DNA of 64,000 nt from Salinilacustrithrix flava (GTDB lineage: Bacteria; Actinomycetota; Acidimicrobiia; Acidimicrobiales; Salinilacustritrichaceae). The stretch is taken from the NCBI RefSeq assembly GCF_041228405.1, contig NZ_CP133888.1, positions 620,001 to 684,000 on the forward strand, given 5' to 3'. Shown piece after piece: positions 43,096 through 51,406 of this stretch (position 1 is its first letter; each line of letters begins with the position of its first letter). Both the position numbers and the translations under genes were made by a program. The notes under the pieces are model-generated. The model searched no databases, was not told where the DNA came from, and saw only the letters and a program-made list of their open reading frames with translations.

Positions 43096-43120
43096 CGCGC
43101 GACACCACGACTGCCAGTTG
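43096..43120 (-). repeat. dispersed 25-bp repeat, copy 5
   Basis: CGCGCGACACCACGACTGCCAG followed by TTG, exactly 52 bp after copy 4 and in the same direction. It lies between the convergent nadB and panD genes, ending 10 nt from the panD stop. Confidence 0.75.
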
Positions 43121-43129
43121 GATGGGGCC

Positions 43130-43549
43130 TCAGCGGGTGGGGGCTTCGACCTCGAGGTAGCGGTGGGGAGCGGGGCCGCGGGTCTGCTCGGCGAGCAGCT
43201 CGGCGGTGACCTCGTCGATCTGGTTGTTCTCGGTGTCGACGTGGACCACGCGGGGCTCGTAGTGGGCGAGCTCGGCCTGCTCGTAGTCGGCGTAGCTGAT
43301 CATGATGACCTTGTCGCCGGGGCTGACGAGCCGGGCGGCCGCACCGTTGAGGCACACCACACCGGAGCCGCGAGGACCGGCGATCGTGTAGGTCTCGAGG
43401 CGGGCGCCGTTGTCGACGTCGACGATCGCGACCTGCTCGAACTCCATGATGTCGGCGGCGTCGAGGAGGTCCTCGTCGACGGTGACCGACCCCACGTAGT
43501 GGAGGTTCGCGTCGGTGACGGTGGCGCGGTGGATCTTGGACTTCATCAT
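43130..43549 (-). CDS. panD: aspartate 1-decarboxylase
   Basis: 139 residues. KSKIHRATVTDANLHYVGSVTVD contains the self-cleavage Gly-Ser (about 24-25) that creates the pyruvoyl group. NGARLETYTI, GVVCLNGAAARL and GDKVIMISY continue the family. It makes beta-alanine for pantothenate. Two adjacent ATGs (43549 and 43546) could start it. It follows panC with a 17-nt gap. Confidence 0.97.
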   Translation of the reverse strand: MMKSKIHRATVTDANLHYVGSVTVDEDLLDAADIMEFEQVAIVDVDNGARLETYTIAGPRGSGVVCLNGAAARLVSPGDKVIMISYADYEQAELAHYEPRVVHVDTENNQIDEVTAELLAEQTRGPAPHRYLEVEAPTR

Positions 43550-43566
43550 GCGACGGCGCACGTGGA

Positions 43567-44487
43567 TCAGCTCCTCACGGTGGGCGCCGCCGTGCTCTCC
43601 GTTGCGCACGGAGCGGGAGCGGTCACCCCCAGGTTGTCGATGAGACGGGTGGAACCGAAGCGCACGGCGGCCAGCAGGCGCAAACCGAGCGCGTCGGTGG
43701 GGTCGATGGCGGACGGGACGGTGAGATCGGAGACCCGGACGACCTCGGCGTAGTCGAGCTCGGCGAGGGGCTCCTGGGCGACGACGCCGGCGATCGCGGC
43801 GCGCACGGCGCCGGGCTCGCGCTCGCCGGCGAGGACGGCGGCGGCGCCGGCGCGCAGGGCCCGGTGCACGACCGGCGCAGCGGCCCGCTGCTCGGGTGAG
43901 AGGTAGGCGTTGCGGCTGGACATGGCCAGGCCGTCGTCCTCGCGCACGGTCTCGCAGCCGACGACCTCGACCGGCATGGACAGGTCGGCGACCATGCGGC
44001 GAACCACGGCCAGCTGCTGGAAGTCCTTCTCGCCGAAGTAGGCCCGGCAGGGCCCGACGATCGAGAAGAGCTTGGCCACGACGGTGGCCACGCCGGCGAA
44101 GTGGGTGGGCCGGGACGCGCCCTCCATGTGCTCGGACACGCCTGCGACCGAGACGGTGGTGGCGAGCAGGCCACCGGGCACCGGGTCGGGGTACATCTCT
44201 GCGACCGACGGCACGAACAGCAGGTCGACGCCGGCACCCTCTGCGAGCGATGCGTCGCGCTCGAGGTCGCGGGGGTAGTCGTCGAGGTCCTCGTGGGCCG
44301 CGAACTGGAGGGGGTTCACGAAGATCGACGTGACGACGACGTCGGCCTCGGCCCGGGCGGCTCGCATCAGCGAGACGTGGCCCTCGTGCAGGTAGCCCAT
44401 GGTGGGCACGAAGCCGACCCGGTGGCCGGCGGCCCGCTCGGCGTCGAGCACGGCCCGCAGCTCGGCGACGGTGGCGATCCGCCTCAT
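43567..44487 (-). CDS. panC: pantothenate synthetase
   Basis: 306 residues. FVPTMGYLHEGHVSLMRAAR carries the ATP-binding HxGH-type motif (HEGH), FVNPLQF binds pantoate, and YFGEKDFQQLAVVRRMVADL with DGLAMSSRNAYLSPEQR contains the KMSKS-like loop. It joins pantoate and beta-alanine. The start overlaps the DUF2520 gene's stop by 4 nt. panB is not in the window. Confidence 0.97.
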   Translation of the reverse strand: MRRIATVAELRAVLDAERAAGHRVGFVPTMGYLHEGHVSLMRAARAEADVVVTSIFVNPLQFAAHEDLDDYPRDLERDASLAEGAGVDLLFVPSVAEMYPDPVPGGLLATTVSVAGVSEHMEGASRPTHFAGVATVVAKLFSIVGPCRAYFGEKDFQQLAVVRRMVADLSMPVEVVGCETVREDDGLAMSSRNAYLSPEQRAAAPVVHRALRAGAAAVLAGEREPGAVRAAIAGVVAQEPLAELDYAEVVRVSDLTVPSAIDPTDALGLRLLAAVRFGSTRLIDNLGVTAPAPCATESTAAPTVRS

Positions 44488-45212
44488 GCCGGCACCCCGG
44501 CGCCGTCGTCGACCAGGCGCTGGGCGGCCTCGGCCAGCACGGCGTAGATCGTGCGCTCGTCCTCGGGGATGGCGGCGAGGTGACGGGCCACGGTGGCGCG
44601 GTCGCCCCGGGCGACCGGTCCGGTGAGCGCGGCGGCCGGCCCGACCTCGGCGACGTTGTCGAGCGCGCCACGGGCGAGGTCGAGGTAGGCCTCGAGCGGC
44701 ACGCCGACCTGGCGGGCCAGGCGCTCGACCTGGCCGAGGAGGGCGACGAGGTGGTTGGCGGCGACCGCCGCAGCGGCGTGGTAGGCGGTGCGGTCCTCGT
44801 CGGCGATCTCCACGGCCCGACCGCCGAGCGCCTCCACGGCCTCGGTCGCCACCGGATCCCCGGCCACGGCGAACCAGGCGCCCGCGAGCCGGCGGGCACC
44901 GATGTCCGCATCGGGCAGCGACACCAGCGGGTGCACCGAGGCGACCCGCAGGTGGGGCGCCAGCACGTCCAGCCCGAGCGAGCCGGCCACGTGGGCCACC
45001 ACCGCGTCACCCGGGGCCAGCGAGGCGGCGAGGTCGGCCACGTCCCCGTCGGGGACGGCGAGCAGCACGATCCGGGCGCCGGACGTCGCCGTGGCCGGAT
45101 CGTGGTCGCGGCCGAGGGGCCCGTCGACGCGCCATCCCGCGCTGGTCAGCGCGGTGGCCAGGGCGCCGCCGGCCCGTCCGGGGCCGATGATGCGCGCGTC
45201 GAAGGCAGACAT
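44484..45212 (-). CDS. Rossmann-like/DUF2520 protein
   Basis: 242 residues. NAD(P)-binding loop IIGPGRAGGALATAL near residue 8-22, then IVLLAVPDGDVADLA, HVAGSLGLDVL, SVHPLVSLPD, and the C-terminal helical DUF2520 part (AYHAAAAVAANHLVALL). It resembles ketopantoate or 6-phosphogluconate-type reductases. Its constant place before panC suggests it may supply pantoate-pathway reduction, but that is inference. It follows folK by 44 nt. Confidence 0.88.
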   Translation of the reverse strand: MSAFDARIIGPGRAGGALATALTSAGWRVDGPLGRDHDPATATSGARIVLLAVPDGDVADLAASLAPGDAVVAHVAGSLGLDVLAPHLRVASVHPLVSLPDADIGARRLAGAWFAVAGDPVATEAVEALGGRAVEIADEDRTAYHAAAAVAANHLVALLGQVERLARQVGVPLEAYLDLARGALDNVAEVGPAAALTGPVARGDRATVARHLAAIPEDERTIYAVLAEAAQRLVDDGAGVPA

Positions 45213-45256
45213 GCTCGCTCCGATGGTTCGTGGATCCAGCCCCGTACGGGTGCCGG

Positions 45257-45784
45257 TCAGGGGTTGGAGGATAGCGGCCCGAGGTGGTCGACCTGCCCCT
45301 CGGCGTCGCGCTCCCAGCCCTCGGGCACGATGTCGGGCGCCAGCTCCGAGAGCGGCGCGAGCACGAAGCGGCGCTCGAACATGCGCGGGTGGGGCACGGT
45401 GAGGTCCGGGTCGTCCAGCTCGATGCCGTCGATCCACAGCACGTCGACGTCGAGGGTGCGGGGCCCCCAGCGGACGTCGCGCACCCGACCGGCCGCGGAC
45501 TCGATGCGCTGGCAGATGGCGAGCAGCTCCAGCGGCGTGATCGGCGGGAGCGTCCGGTCGGTCGACAGGTCCTCGGGCGGGCGGGACGGACCGCCGCCAG
45601 GCGCGATGGGCAGGTCGAGGGCGACCACGATGTTCAGGTAGCGGTCCTGCTCGGGGCCGCCGACCGGGTCGGTCTCGTACACGTCGGACACCCCGGTGAC
45701 CCCGGGCAGCGAGGACACGGCGTCGCGCAGGTGCGCTCGCCGGTCGCCGAGGTTGGACCCCAGCCCGAGGAGCACCCGGGTCAC
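45257..45784 (-). CDS. folK: 2-amino-4-hydroxy-6-hydroxymethyldihydropteridine diphosphokinase
   Basis: 175 residues. LLGLGSNLGDRRAHLRDAV starts the HPPK fold, VYETDPVGGPEQDRYLN binds the pterin, and WGPRTLDVDVLWIDG carries the paired metal-binding Asp residues (DVD), followed by PHPRMFERRFVLAPL. A 10-residue Gly/Pro/Arg insert (PIAPGGGPSRPPED) is unusual but lies in a loop. It overlaps folB by 4 nt. Confidence 0.96.
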   Translation of the reverse strand: MTRVLLGLGSNLGDRRAHLRDAVSSLPGVTGVSDVYETDPVGGPEQDRYLNIVVALDLPIAPGGGPSRPPEDLSTDRTLPPITPLELLAICQRIESAAGRVRDVRWGPRTLDVDVLWIDGIELDDPDLTVPHPRMFERRFVLAPLSELAPDIVPEGWERDAEGQVDHLGPLSSNP

Positions 45785-46149
45785 GGGCGGGTGCGGTGCA
45801 GCCGCACCGCGGTGGCCTCCACGTCGCGCGGGATGGGAGGGCGCAGCTTGGTGATGGTGACGGTGACCGCCTCGGTGCGGGGGTCGAGGTCGAGCACCGC
45901 GTCGGCGGCCAGCGAGGCGACCCGCTCGAGCAGGGCCACGGGAGCGTCGGCGACCGCGTCGGCGACGGCGATGGCCACCGCGCCGTAGTCGACGGTGTCG
46001 GCCACGTCGTCGGAGCGGCCGGCGGCGTCGAGGTCGACGGTGAGCTCGAGGTCGATGGACAGCGGCTGGGCGTGGACCCGCTCGGCCTCGGGGACGCCGA
46101 CGTTGGCGAGGACGCGCAGACCCCGGATCTCGATGGCGCCCGGGCTCAT
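45781..46149 (-). CDS. folB: dihydroneopterin aldolase
   Basis: 122 residues. IEIRGLRVLANVGVPEAER, then LSIDLELTVDLD, VDYGAVAIAVADAV, LLERVASLAADAVL and VTVTITKLRPPIP follow the FolB pattern, with the catalytic Glu in PEAER and Lys in TKLRPP. It cleaves dihydroneopterin in folate synthesis. It overlaps folK by 4 nt and follows the phosphatase-like gene by 7 nt. Confidence 0.95.
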   Translation of the reverse strand: MSPGAIEIRGLRVLANVGVPEAERVHAQPLSIDLELTVDLDAAGRSDDVADTVDYGAVAIAVADAVADAPVALLERVASLAADAVLDLDPRTEAVTVTITKLRPPIPRDVEATAVRLHRTRP

Positions 46150-46156
46150 CGGGTGC

Positions 46157-46732
46157 TCACGCGTCCTCGTCGGGGTCCACCGCCGGCAGCGGGTCGGGTT
46201 CGTCGACCGAGACGGTGGTGGTGCCCGGGGCGGGGAGCCGGGGGACCAGCGCCACGAGGCTGCGGGCGTCGGGGCCGAGCTGGCGGTGGAGCAGCTGCTC
46301 GACGACCGAGATGGCCTGCGGGCCCCCGGGGACGAGCTTGTTCCACAGCACGTAGGCGGCCATGAGCCCGCTGAGCCGGTCGCCCAGCTCGTCCTGGTGC
46401 AGCACGAGCTTGCCGCCCTGCAGCAGCAGCTGGCGCAGCTCGGGGAACAGGCGGCTGAGGTAGGCCTCCTGGTCGTCGCTGCGGGTGAAGGGGCGGTGCC
46501 GCCAGGGCATGCCCATCTCGTCGTAGTTGTGCAGGTTGTGCGGGGAGACGGCCAGCGAGACGACCATCGTGAAGCCCTGCTCGCGCAGCCAGATGATCTC
46601 CTCCTGGCGGCGCACCTTGCGATGGTTGGCCCCGTAGCCGCCGGGGCGCTCGCAGACGGCGAGCTTGCCCTGCAGGATCCAGGTGAAGTTGCGGGGCTCG
46701 ATGCCCTGGGCCCACTTGCCGCGCAGCACCAT
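46157..46732 (-). CDS. dual-specificity-phosphatase-like protein lacking the catalytic cysteine
   Basis: 191 residues. NFTWILQGKLAVCERPGG, REQGFTMVVSLAVS and the final GGKLVLHQDELGDRLSG, LMAAYVLW follow the layout of DSP-type phosphatases. However, the P-loop that should read HC-x5-R is HQDELGDR, with Gln in place of the nucleophile Cys. It is probably a pseudophosphatase, perhaps a binding or regulatory protein. It sits between folP (1-nt overlap, TGATG) and folB, implying a tie to folate synthesis. Confidence 0.65.
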   Translation of the reverse strand: MVLRGKWAQGIEPRNFTWILQGKLAVCERPGGYGANHRKVRRQEEIIWLREQGFTMVVSLAVSPHNLHNYDEMGMPWRHRPFTRSDDQEAYLSRLFPELRQLLLQGGKLVLHQDELGDRLSGLMAAYVLWNKLVPGGPQAISVVEQLLHRQLGPDARSLVALVPRLPAPGTTTVSVDEPDPLPAVDPDEDA

Positions 46733-47547
46733 CAGGTGCCTCCCGAGCCGTGCAGCGTGGCGACCGCGCCGAGCGCGGCCACCGTGGCGCGGACGTCGTG
46801 CACTCGGATCATGGCGGCTCCCATGGTGGCAGCCCAGCAGGCGGTCGTGATCGATCCCTCCAGGCGGTCCTCCGGTCCGGGCCGTTGGTCGGTGCCGTCG
46901 GCCTCGGCCAGGACCGCGCCGAGGAAGCCCTTGCGGCTGGTCCCGACCGCCACCGGGATGCCGGTGTCGACCAGCTGATCCAGGGCCCCGAGGAGGGCCC
47001 AGTTGTGCTCGAAGGTCTTCCCGAAGCCGATGCCGGGATCGATCCAGATCTCGTCCGCGCCGGCATCGCGGCCGCGCTCCTCGGCCGCCACGAGGAACGC
47101 CCGCACCTCGGCGACCACGTCGTCGTAGTGCGGGTCGTCCTGCATCGTGCCCGGCTCGCCGAGCATGTGCATGGCCACCCAGCCTGCGCCGGCCTCGCCG
47201 GCGACGTGCTCGAGCGACGCGGAGACGTCGTTGAGGATGGTGGCGCCGGCGGCCAGCGCCTCGCGGGCGACCTCGGCGTGGCGCGTGTCGATCGAGAGCC
47301 GGGCGCCCGCGGCGGCGACGTCGTCGACGAGCGCCTCGATGGTGGGAACGACGCGGGCGAGCTCGGTGTCGATGCCGACCGGCTCGGCCCCCGGACGGGT
47401 GGACTCCCCCCCGACGTCGATGATGTCGGCGCCCTCGGCGAGCAGCTGGCGGCCCCGTTGGACCGCGGCGTCGGGGTCCGCCCAGGAGCCACCGTCGGAG
47501 AAGGAGTCCGGGGTGACGTTCAGGACGCCCATGACCAGCGGTCGCAT
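46732..47547 (-). CDS. folP: dihydropteroate synthase
   Basis: 271 residues. MGVLNVTPDSFSDGGSW, IIDVGGESTRPGAEPV, ILNDVSASLEH, WIDPGIGFGKTFEHNW and GTSRKGFLGAVL are the successive DHPS motifs. It joins para-aminobenzoate to the pterin. It is the first gene of the folP-folB-folK-panC-panD unit on the minus strand and is divergent from the cobalamin operon. folE, commonly adjacent in actinobacteria, lies 13 kb away here. Confidence 0.97.
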   Translation of the reverse strand: MRPLVMGVLNVTPDSFSDGGSWADPDAAVQRGRQLLAEGADIIDVGGESTRPGAEPVGIDTELARVVPTIEALVDDVAAAGARLSIDTRHAEVAREALAAGATILNDVSASLEHVAGEAGAGWVAMHMLGEPGTMQDDPHYDDVVAEVRAFLVAAEERGRDAGADEIWIDPGIGFGKTFEHNWALLGALDQLVDTGIPVAVGTSRKGFLGAVLAEADGTDQRPGPEDRLEGSITTACWAATMGAAMIRVHDVRATVAALGAVATLHGSGGT

Positions 47548-47619
47548 CGGCTGGTCACCCTATCGACCGCCCGGCGGCCCCGAACCCGGACTGGACCGGC
47601 CGCGGCGGGAGCGGGCTAT

Positions 47620-47760
47620 GGTCATCGACCGGTGGAGTGACGAAGTCCGGTGAGATCCCGGCACTGACCCGCAACGGTGATGTCCGAGGCCTACGAGCCG
47701 AGGGCGAGTCCGGTCGAACCCTCCTCCGAGCGAACCATGTGACCCTCGAGGCAAGGGGTT
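47620..47760 (+). ncRNA. cobalamin (B12) riboswitch
   Basis: The core motifs are GAAGTCCGGTGAGATCC, CGGCACTGACCCGCAACGG and TGA, then GCCTACGAGCC and GAGTCCGG, the sequence of cobalamin-sensing leaders. A perfect 8-bp hairpin (AGGGGTTG 47754-47761 with CAACCCCT 47772-47779) follows as a possible expression platform. CCTCCT at 47720-47725 could pair with the Shine-Dalgarno AGGAGG at 47810-47815, so translational control of btuF is likely. High cobalamin should switch the operon off. Confidence 0.93.
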
Positions 47761-47822
47761 GGTTCGACCGGCAACCCCTGTCGATCGAGCAGACCGGATC
47801 CTCGACGACAGGAGGTACCGAA

Positions 47823-48839
47823 TTGCGCTCCCCCATCCGAACCCGCCTCGCGGCGGTCCTCGCCGCGCTCGCCCTGGTGCTCGCCGCCTGCGGTGACGAC
47901 GACACCGGCATCGCCGCCAGCGGCGACCCGGCCGACACCGACGCTGCCGAGGACACCACCGAGGCTGCCGAGGGCGCCGAGGACGGTGCCGGCGAGGCCA
48001 CGTTCCCCGTCACGGTCACCGTGGACGGCACCGACACCACGATCGAGGCCGAACCGCAGGCCATCGTCTCGCTCTCGCCCACGGCGACCGAGATGCTGTT
48101 CGCCGTCGGCGCCGGCGAGCAGGTCGTCGCCGTCGACGACTTCTCCAACTTCCCCGATGACGCCCCTGTCACCGACCTCTCCGGGTTCGACCCCAACGTG
48201 GAGGCCATCATCGGCTACGACCCCGACCTGGTGATCCTGTCCGGTGACCGCAACGACGTCGTCGCCGGGCTCGCTGCCGTCGACGTCCCCACGATCGTGC
48301 TGCCGTCGGCCATGACGATCGAGGACACCTACACCCAGATCGAGGTCGTCGGTGCGGCGACGGGTCACGTCGGCGACGCAGCCGAGGTCGTCGCGAACAT
48401 GCAGACCGACATCGAGGAGCTGGTCGCCCAGCTGCCCGAGCAGGGCGAGCCGCTGACCTACTACCACGAGCTGGACGACACGCTCTACAGCGTCACGTCC
48501 GACACCTTCATCGGCGAGATCTACGGCCTCGCCGGCCTGGAGAACGTGGCCGACTCCGCGGACGGCGCGGCTGATGCCGGCGGCTACCCGCAGCTGTCGG
48601 CGGAGTTCCTGATCGACGCCGATCCCGACCTGATCTTCCTGGCCGACACCAAGTGCTGCGGCCAGGACGCCAGCACCGTGGCCGAGCGCCCGGGCTGGAG
48701 CGAGATGAACGCCGTCCAGCAGGGCGACGTCGTCGAGCTGGACGATGACATCGCCTCCCGCTGGGGTCCGCGGATCGTGGACTTCCTCGCGGCGATCGTC
48801 GAGGCCACGGCCGACGTCGACGCCGGCGTGGCCGGTTGA
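47823..48839 (+). CDS. btuF: corrinoid ABC transporter, substrate-binding lipoprotein (BtuF-like)
   Basis: 338 residues from TTG at 47823, the only start that fits AGGAGG (8 nt upstream) and the signal peptide. The lipobox is LVLAAC. An acidic linker of about 40 residues follows, then a PBP-like fold (AIVSLSPTATEMLFAVGAG, ERPGWSEMNAVQQGDV, FLIDADPDLIFLADTKCCGQD). The B12 riboswitch directly upstream and the B12 genes downstream identify cobalamin or cobinamide as the ligand. Confidence 0.93.
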   Translation: MRSPIRTRLAAVLAALALVLAACGDDDTGIAASGDPADTDAAEDTTEAAEGAEDGAGEATFPVTVTVDGTDTTIEAEPQAIVSLSPTATEMLFAVGAGEQVVAVDDFSNFPDDAPVTDLSGFDPNVEAIIGYDPDLVILSGDRNDVVAGLAAVDVPTIVLPSAMTIEDTYTQIEVVGAATGHVGDAAEVVANMQTDIEELVAQLPEQGEPLTYYHELDDTLYSVTSDTFIGEIYGLAGLENVADSADGAADAGGYPQLSAEFLIDADPDLIFLADTKCCGQDASTVAERPGWSEMNAVQQGDVVELDDDIASRWGPRIVDFLAAIVEATADVDAGVAG

Positions 48840-48849
48840 GCGGCCGGTC

Positions 48850-49974
48850 ATGACGACGGCGACCGACGGTCCGGGTCTCACCACCGGCCCGTCGGTCGCG
48901 CCCGTCGAACCGCCGGACGGTGACGACATCGTCGGGACGCTGCCCGCAGCGACCGACCTGTCCCCGAGGTGGCTGCTGGCCGGCCTGGCCGCAGTGGCCG
49001 TCGCCACGGTCGTCGGCATCGCCACGGGTCCCGTCTCGTTGCCCCTGCACCGGGTCGCCGTCGAGCTGCTCGACCACCTGCCCTTCGTGTCGCTCGACTC
49101 CGGGCTGTCCGACACCCAACGAGCGATCGTGTGGGAGATACGCACCCCTCGCGTCGTGCTCGGCCTGCTCGTGGGTGCGCTGCTCGCCGGCTCGGGTGCG
49201 GGCTACCAGGGGGTGTTCCGCAACCCGCTCGCCGACCCCTACCTGCTCGGCATCGCCGCCGGCGCCGGCCTGGGCGCCACCCTGGCGATCGTCACCGGTG
49301 CCGGTGACGGCGTCGGCGCCTTCGACGCCATCCCGATGTTCGCCTTCATCGGCGCCCTCGTGGCCGTGGCGATGGCCGCCGCGCTCAGCGTGCGGCGCGA
49401 CGGATCCGGTGGGCCGGCGACCCTGATCCTGGCGGGCGTCGCCGTGGCGGCGTTCTTCACCGCAGCGCAGACCTACGTGCAGCAGCGCCACGCCGAGACC
49501 CTCCGCCAGGTCTACGCCTGGATCCTCGGCCGGCTCTCGACGAGCGGCTGGGACGAGGTCCTCCTGCTCCTCCCCTACGCGCTGGTCTGCGGCGCCGTCC
49601 TCGTGCTGGCGGTCGGCGCGCTCGACGTCCTCGCGGTCGGCGACGACGAGGCCCAGGCCCTCGGCCTCCACCCGCGACGCATCCGCATGGCCGTCCTCGT
49701 CGCCGCCTCGCTGGCGACCGCCGCCGCCGTGGCGGTCAGCGGGCTGATCGGCTTCGTGGGCCTCGTGGTCCCCCACGGCGTCCGCCTGGTCGCCGGCGTC
49801 AGCAACCGCCGCGTCATCCCCCTCTCGTTCCTGTTCGGCGGCGCCTTCCTGGCGCTGGCTGACGTGCTCGCCCGCACGGTGCAGGCGCCAGCCGAGCTGC
49901 CGATCGGCGTCATCACCGCTTTCGTCGGGGCACCGTTCTTCCTGTGGATCCTCCGCTCGAGGTCGATGGCATGA
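48850..49974 (+). CDS. btuC: corrinoid ABC transporter permease (BtuC-like)
   Basis: 374 residues, FecCD family, with about ten membrane segments after a 40-residue polar N-terminus. Marks include RTPRVVLGLLVGALLAGSGAGYQ, RNPLADPYLLGIAAGAGLGA, the coupling helix region (DDEAQALGLHPRR) and GFVGLVVPHGVRLV. It forms the channel for corrinoid import with btuF and btuD; it overlaps btuD by 4 nt. Confidence 0.95.
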   Translation: MTTATDGPGLTTGPSVAPVEPPDGDDIVGTLPAATDLSPRWLLAGLAAVAVATVVGIATGPVSLPLHRVAVELLDHLPFVSLDSGLSDTQRAIVWEIRTPRVVLGLLVGALLAGSGAGYQGVFRNPLADPYLLGIAAGAGLGATLAIVTGAGDGVGAFDAIPMFAFIGALVAVAMAAALSVRRDGSGGPATLILAGVAVAAFFTAAQTYVQQRHAETLRQVYAWILGRLSTSGWDEVLLLLPYALVCGAVLVLAVGALDVLAVGDDEAQALGLHPRRIRMAVLVAASLATAAAVAVSGLIGFVGLVVPHGVRLVAGVSNRRVIPLSFLFGGAFLALADVLARTVQAPAELPIGVITAFVGAPFFLWILRSRSMA

Positions 49975-50831
49975 GCACGCATCCGGCCATCTCGTGGCGC
50001 GCCGTCGGCGTCGAGCTCGGCGGGGCGCCCGTCGTGCGCGACATCAGCCTGGACGTCCCGGCCGGGTCGTGGCTGTCGCTCATCGGCCCGAACGGCGCCG
50101 GCAAGACCACGCTGGTGCGCACGCTCGGCGGCACGGTCGACCACGCCGGCGACGTCGAGCTGCTCGGCCGCGACGGGCGGGACCTCAGCGTGCGCGACCG
50201 GGCCCGCCAGCTCGCGGTCGTCCCGCAGCACCCGGTGATCCCACCCGGCATGCGGGTGTTCGACTACGTCCTGCTCGGGCGCGCTCCCCACCAGGGCCTC
50301 CGGTGCGCCTCGTCGCTCCAGGACCGTCGCCGGTCCCTCGCGGTGCTGCAGCGCCTGGGGCTGGAGGACTTCGCCGACAGACGCGTCGACACGCTCTCGG
50401 GCGGTGAGCGCCAGCGAGTGGTGCTGGCTCGCGCCCTGGTCCAGGACACCCCCGTGCTCGTCCTCGACGAGCCGACCGCGGCGCTCGACGTGGGCCACCA
50501 GCTCGAGGTGCTCGAGCTGATCGCCGACCTGCGCACCGAGCGCGAGCTGACCATCGTCACGACCGTCCACGACCTCACCGTGGCCGGCCAGTTCGCCGAC
50601 CTCGTCGCCGTGCTGGCCGACGGGTGCCTCGTCGCCGCCGGCACCCCCCGGGAGGTCCTCACGCCGGACGTGATCGGCGCCCACTGGGGCGTGGAGGCCA
50701 GCTGCGACGTCGATGCCGAGGACGGCTCGGTGACCGTGACCGTCCGCCGGCGCAAGGAGCAGCGCCGCCGGCCAGCGACGCCCGCCACCACCGAGCTCGC
50801 ACCGCACGCCACCGAGGAGGACCACCGATGA
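49971..50831 (+). CDS. btuD: corrinoid ABC transporter ATPase (BtuD-like)
   Basis: 286 residues. Walker A GPNGAGKTT near residue 40, Q-loop VVPQHPV, signature LSGGERQRV, Walker B VLVLDEPTAALD and switch His in TTVHDLTV. A basic C-terminal tail (RRRKEQRRR) follows. ATG at 49971 overlaps the permease stop (ATGA). It powers corrinoid uptake. Confidence 0.95.
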   Translation: MSTHPAISWRAVGVELGGAPVVRDISLDVPAGSWLSLIGPNGAGKTTLVRTLGGTVDHAGDVELLGRDGRDLSVRDRARQLAVVPQHPVIPPGMRVFDYVLLGRAPHQGLRCASSLQDRRRSLAVLQRLGLEDFADRRVDTLSGGERQRVVLARALVQDTPVLVLDEPTAALDVGHQLEVLELIADLRTERELTIVTTVHDLTVAGQFADLVAVLADGCLVAAGTPREVLTPDVIGAHWGVEASCDVDAEDGSVTVTVRRRKEQRRRPATPATTELAPHATEEDHR

Positions 50832-51406
50832 GCGACACCCCCACCGACGCACCCCCCACCGAGCACCAGGAACCGCCGGAGCTGCGGCGCGCCGACTCCC
50901 TCGTGCTCGTGAACACCGGCAACGGCAAGGGCAAGTCCACCGCGGCCTTCGGCACCATGATCCGCTCGGTCGCTCGGGGTTGGCCGGTCGCCGTCGTGCA
51001 GTTCCTGAAGTCGGGCAAGTGGAACACGGGGGAGGAGAAGGTGGCCCGTGACCTCGGCGTCGAGTGGTTCGCCATCGGCGAGGGCTTCACCTGGGACAGC
51101 GAGGACCTGAGCCGAGACGAGGCCGTCGCCCGCGAGGCGTGGCGACAGGCGGCGTCGCTGCTCTCCTCGGGCACCCACCGCCTGGTCGTGCTCGACGAGA
51201 TCACGTACCCGATGAACTGGGGGTGGTTCGACACCGACGAGGTGGTCGCTGCCATCCGGGACCGGTCGCCGAAGGTCAACGTCATCTGCACCGGCCGCGA
51301 CGCACCGGAGCCGCTGCTCGAGCTGGCCGACACGGCCACCGAGATGCGGGTCCTCAAGCACGCGTACCAGTCGGGCATCCGGGCGATGAAGGGCATCGAC
51401 TACTAG
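50828..51406 (+). CDS. cobO: corrinoid adenosyltransferase (CobA/CobO/BtuR type)
   Basis: 192 residues. P-loop NTGNGKGKSTAAFG near residue 30-43, VQFLKSGKWNTGEE, FTWDSEDLSRDEA, VLDEITYPMNWGWF and ICTGRDAPEPLLELADTATEM give the full CobO pattern. It adds the 5'-deoxyadenosyl group to cob(I)alamin or cobinamide. It overlaps btuD by 4 nt; cobQ's ATG follows its TAG without gap. Confidence 0.97.
   Translation: MSDTPTDAPPTEHQEPPELRRADSLVLVNTGNGKGKSTAAFGTMIRSVARGWPVAVVQFLKSGKWNTGEEKVARDLGVEWFAIGEGFTWDSEDLSRDEAVAREAWRQAASLLSSGTHRLVVLDEITYPMNWGWFDTDEVVAAIRDRSPKVNVICTGRDAPEPLLELADTATEMRVLKHAYQSGIRAMKGIDY

Noticed and set aside
43544..43566. A separate small gene between panD and panC
   Set aside because: The 17-nt gap only contains the panD ribosome-binding region.
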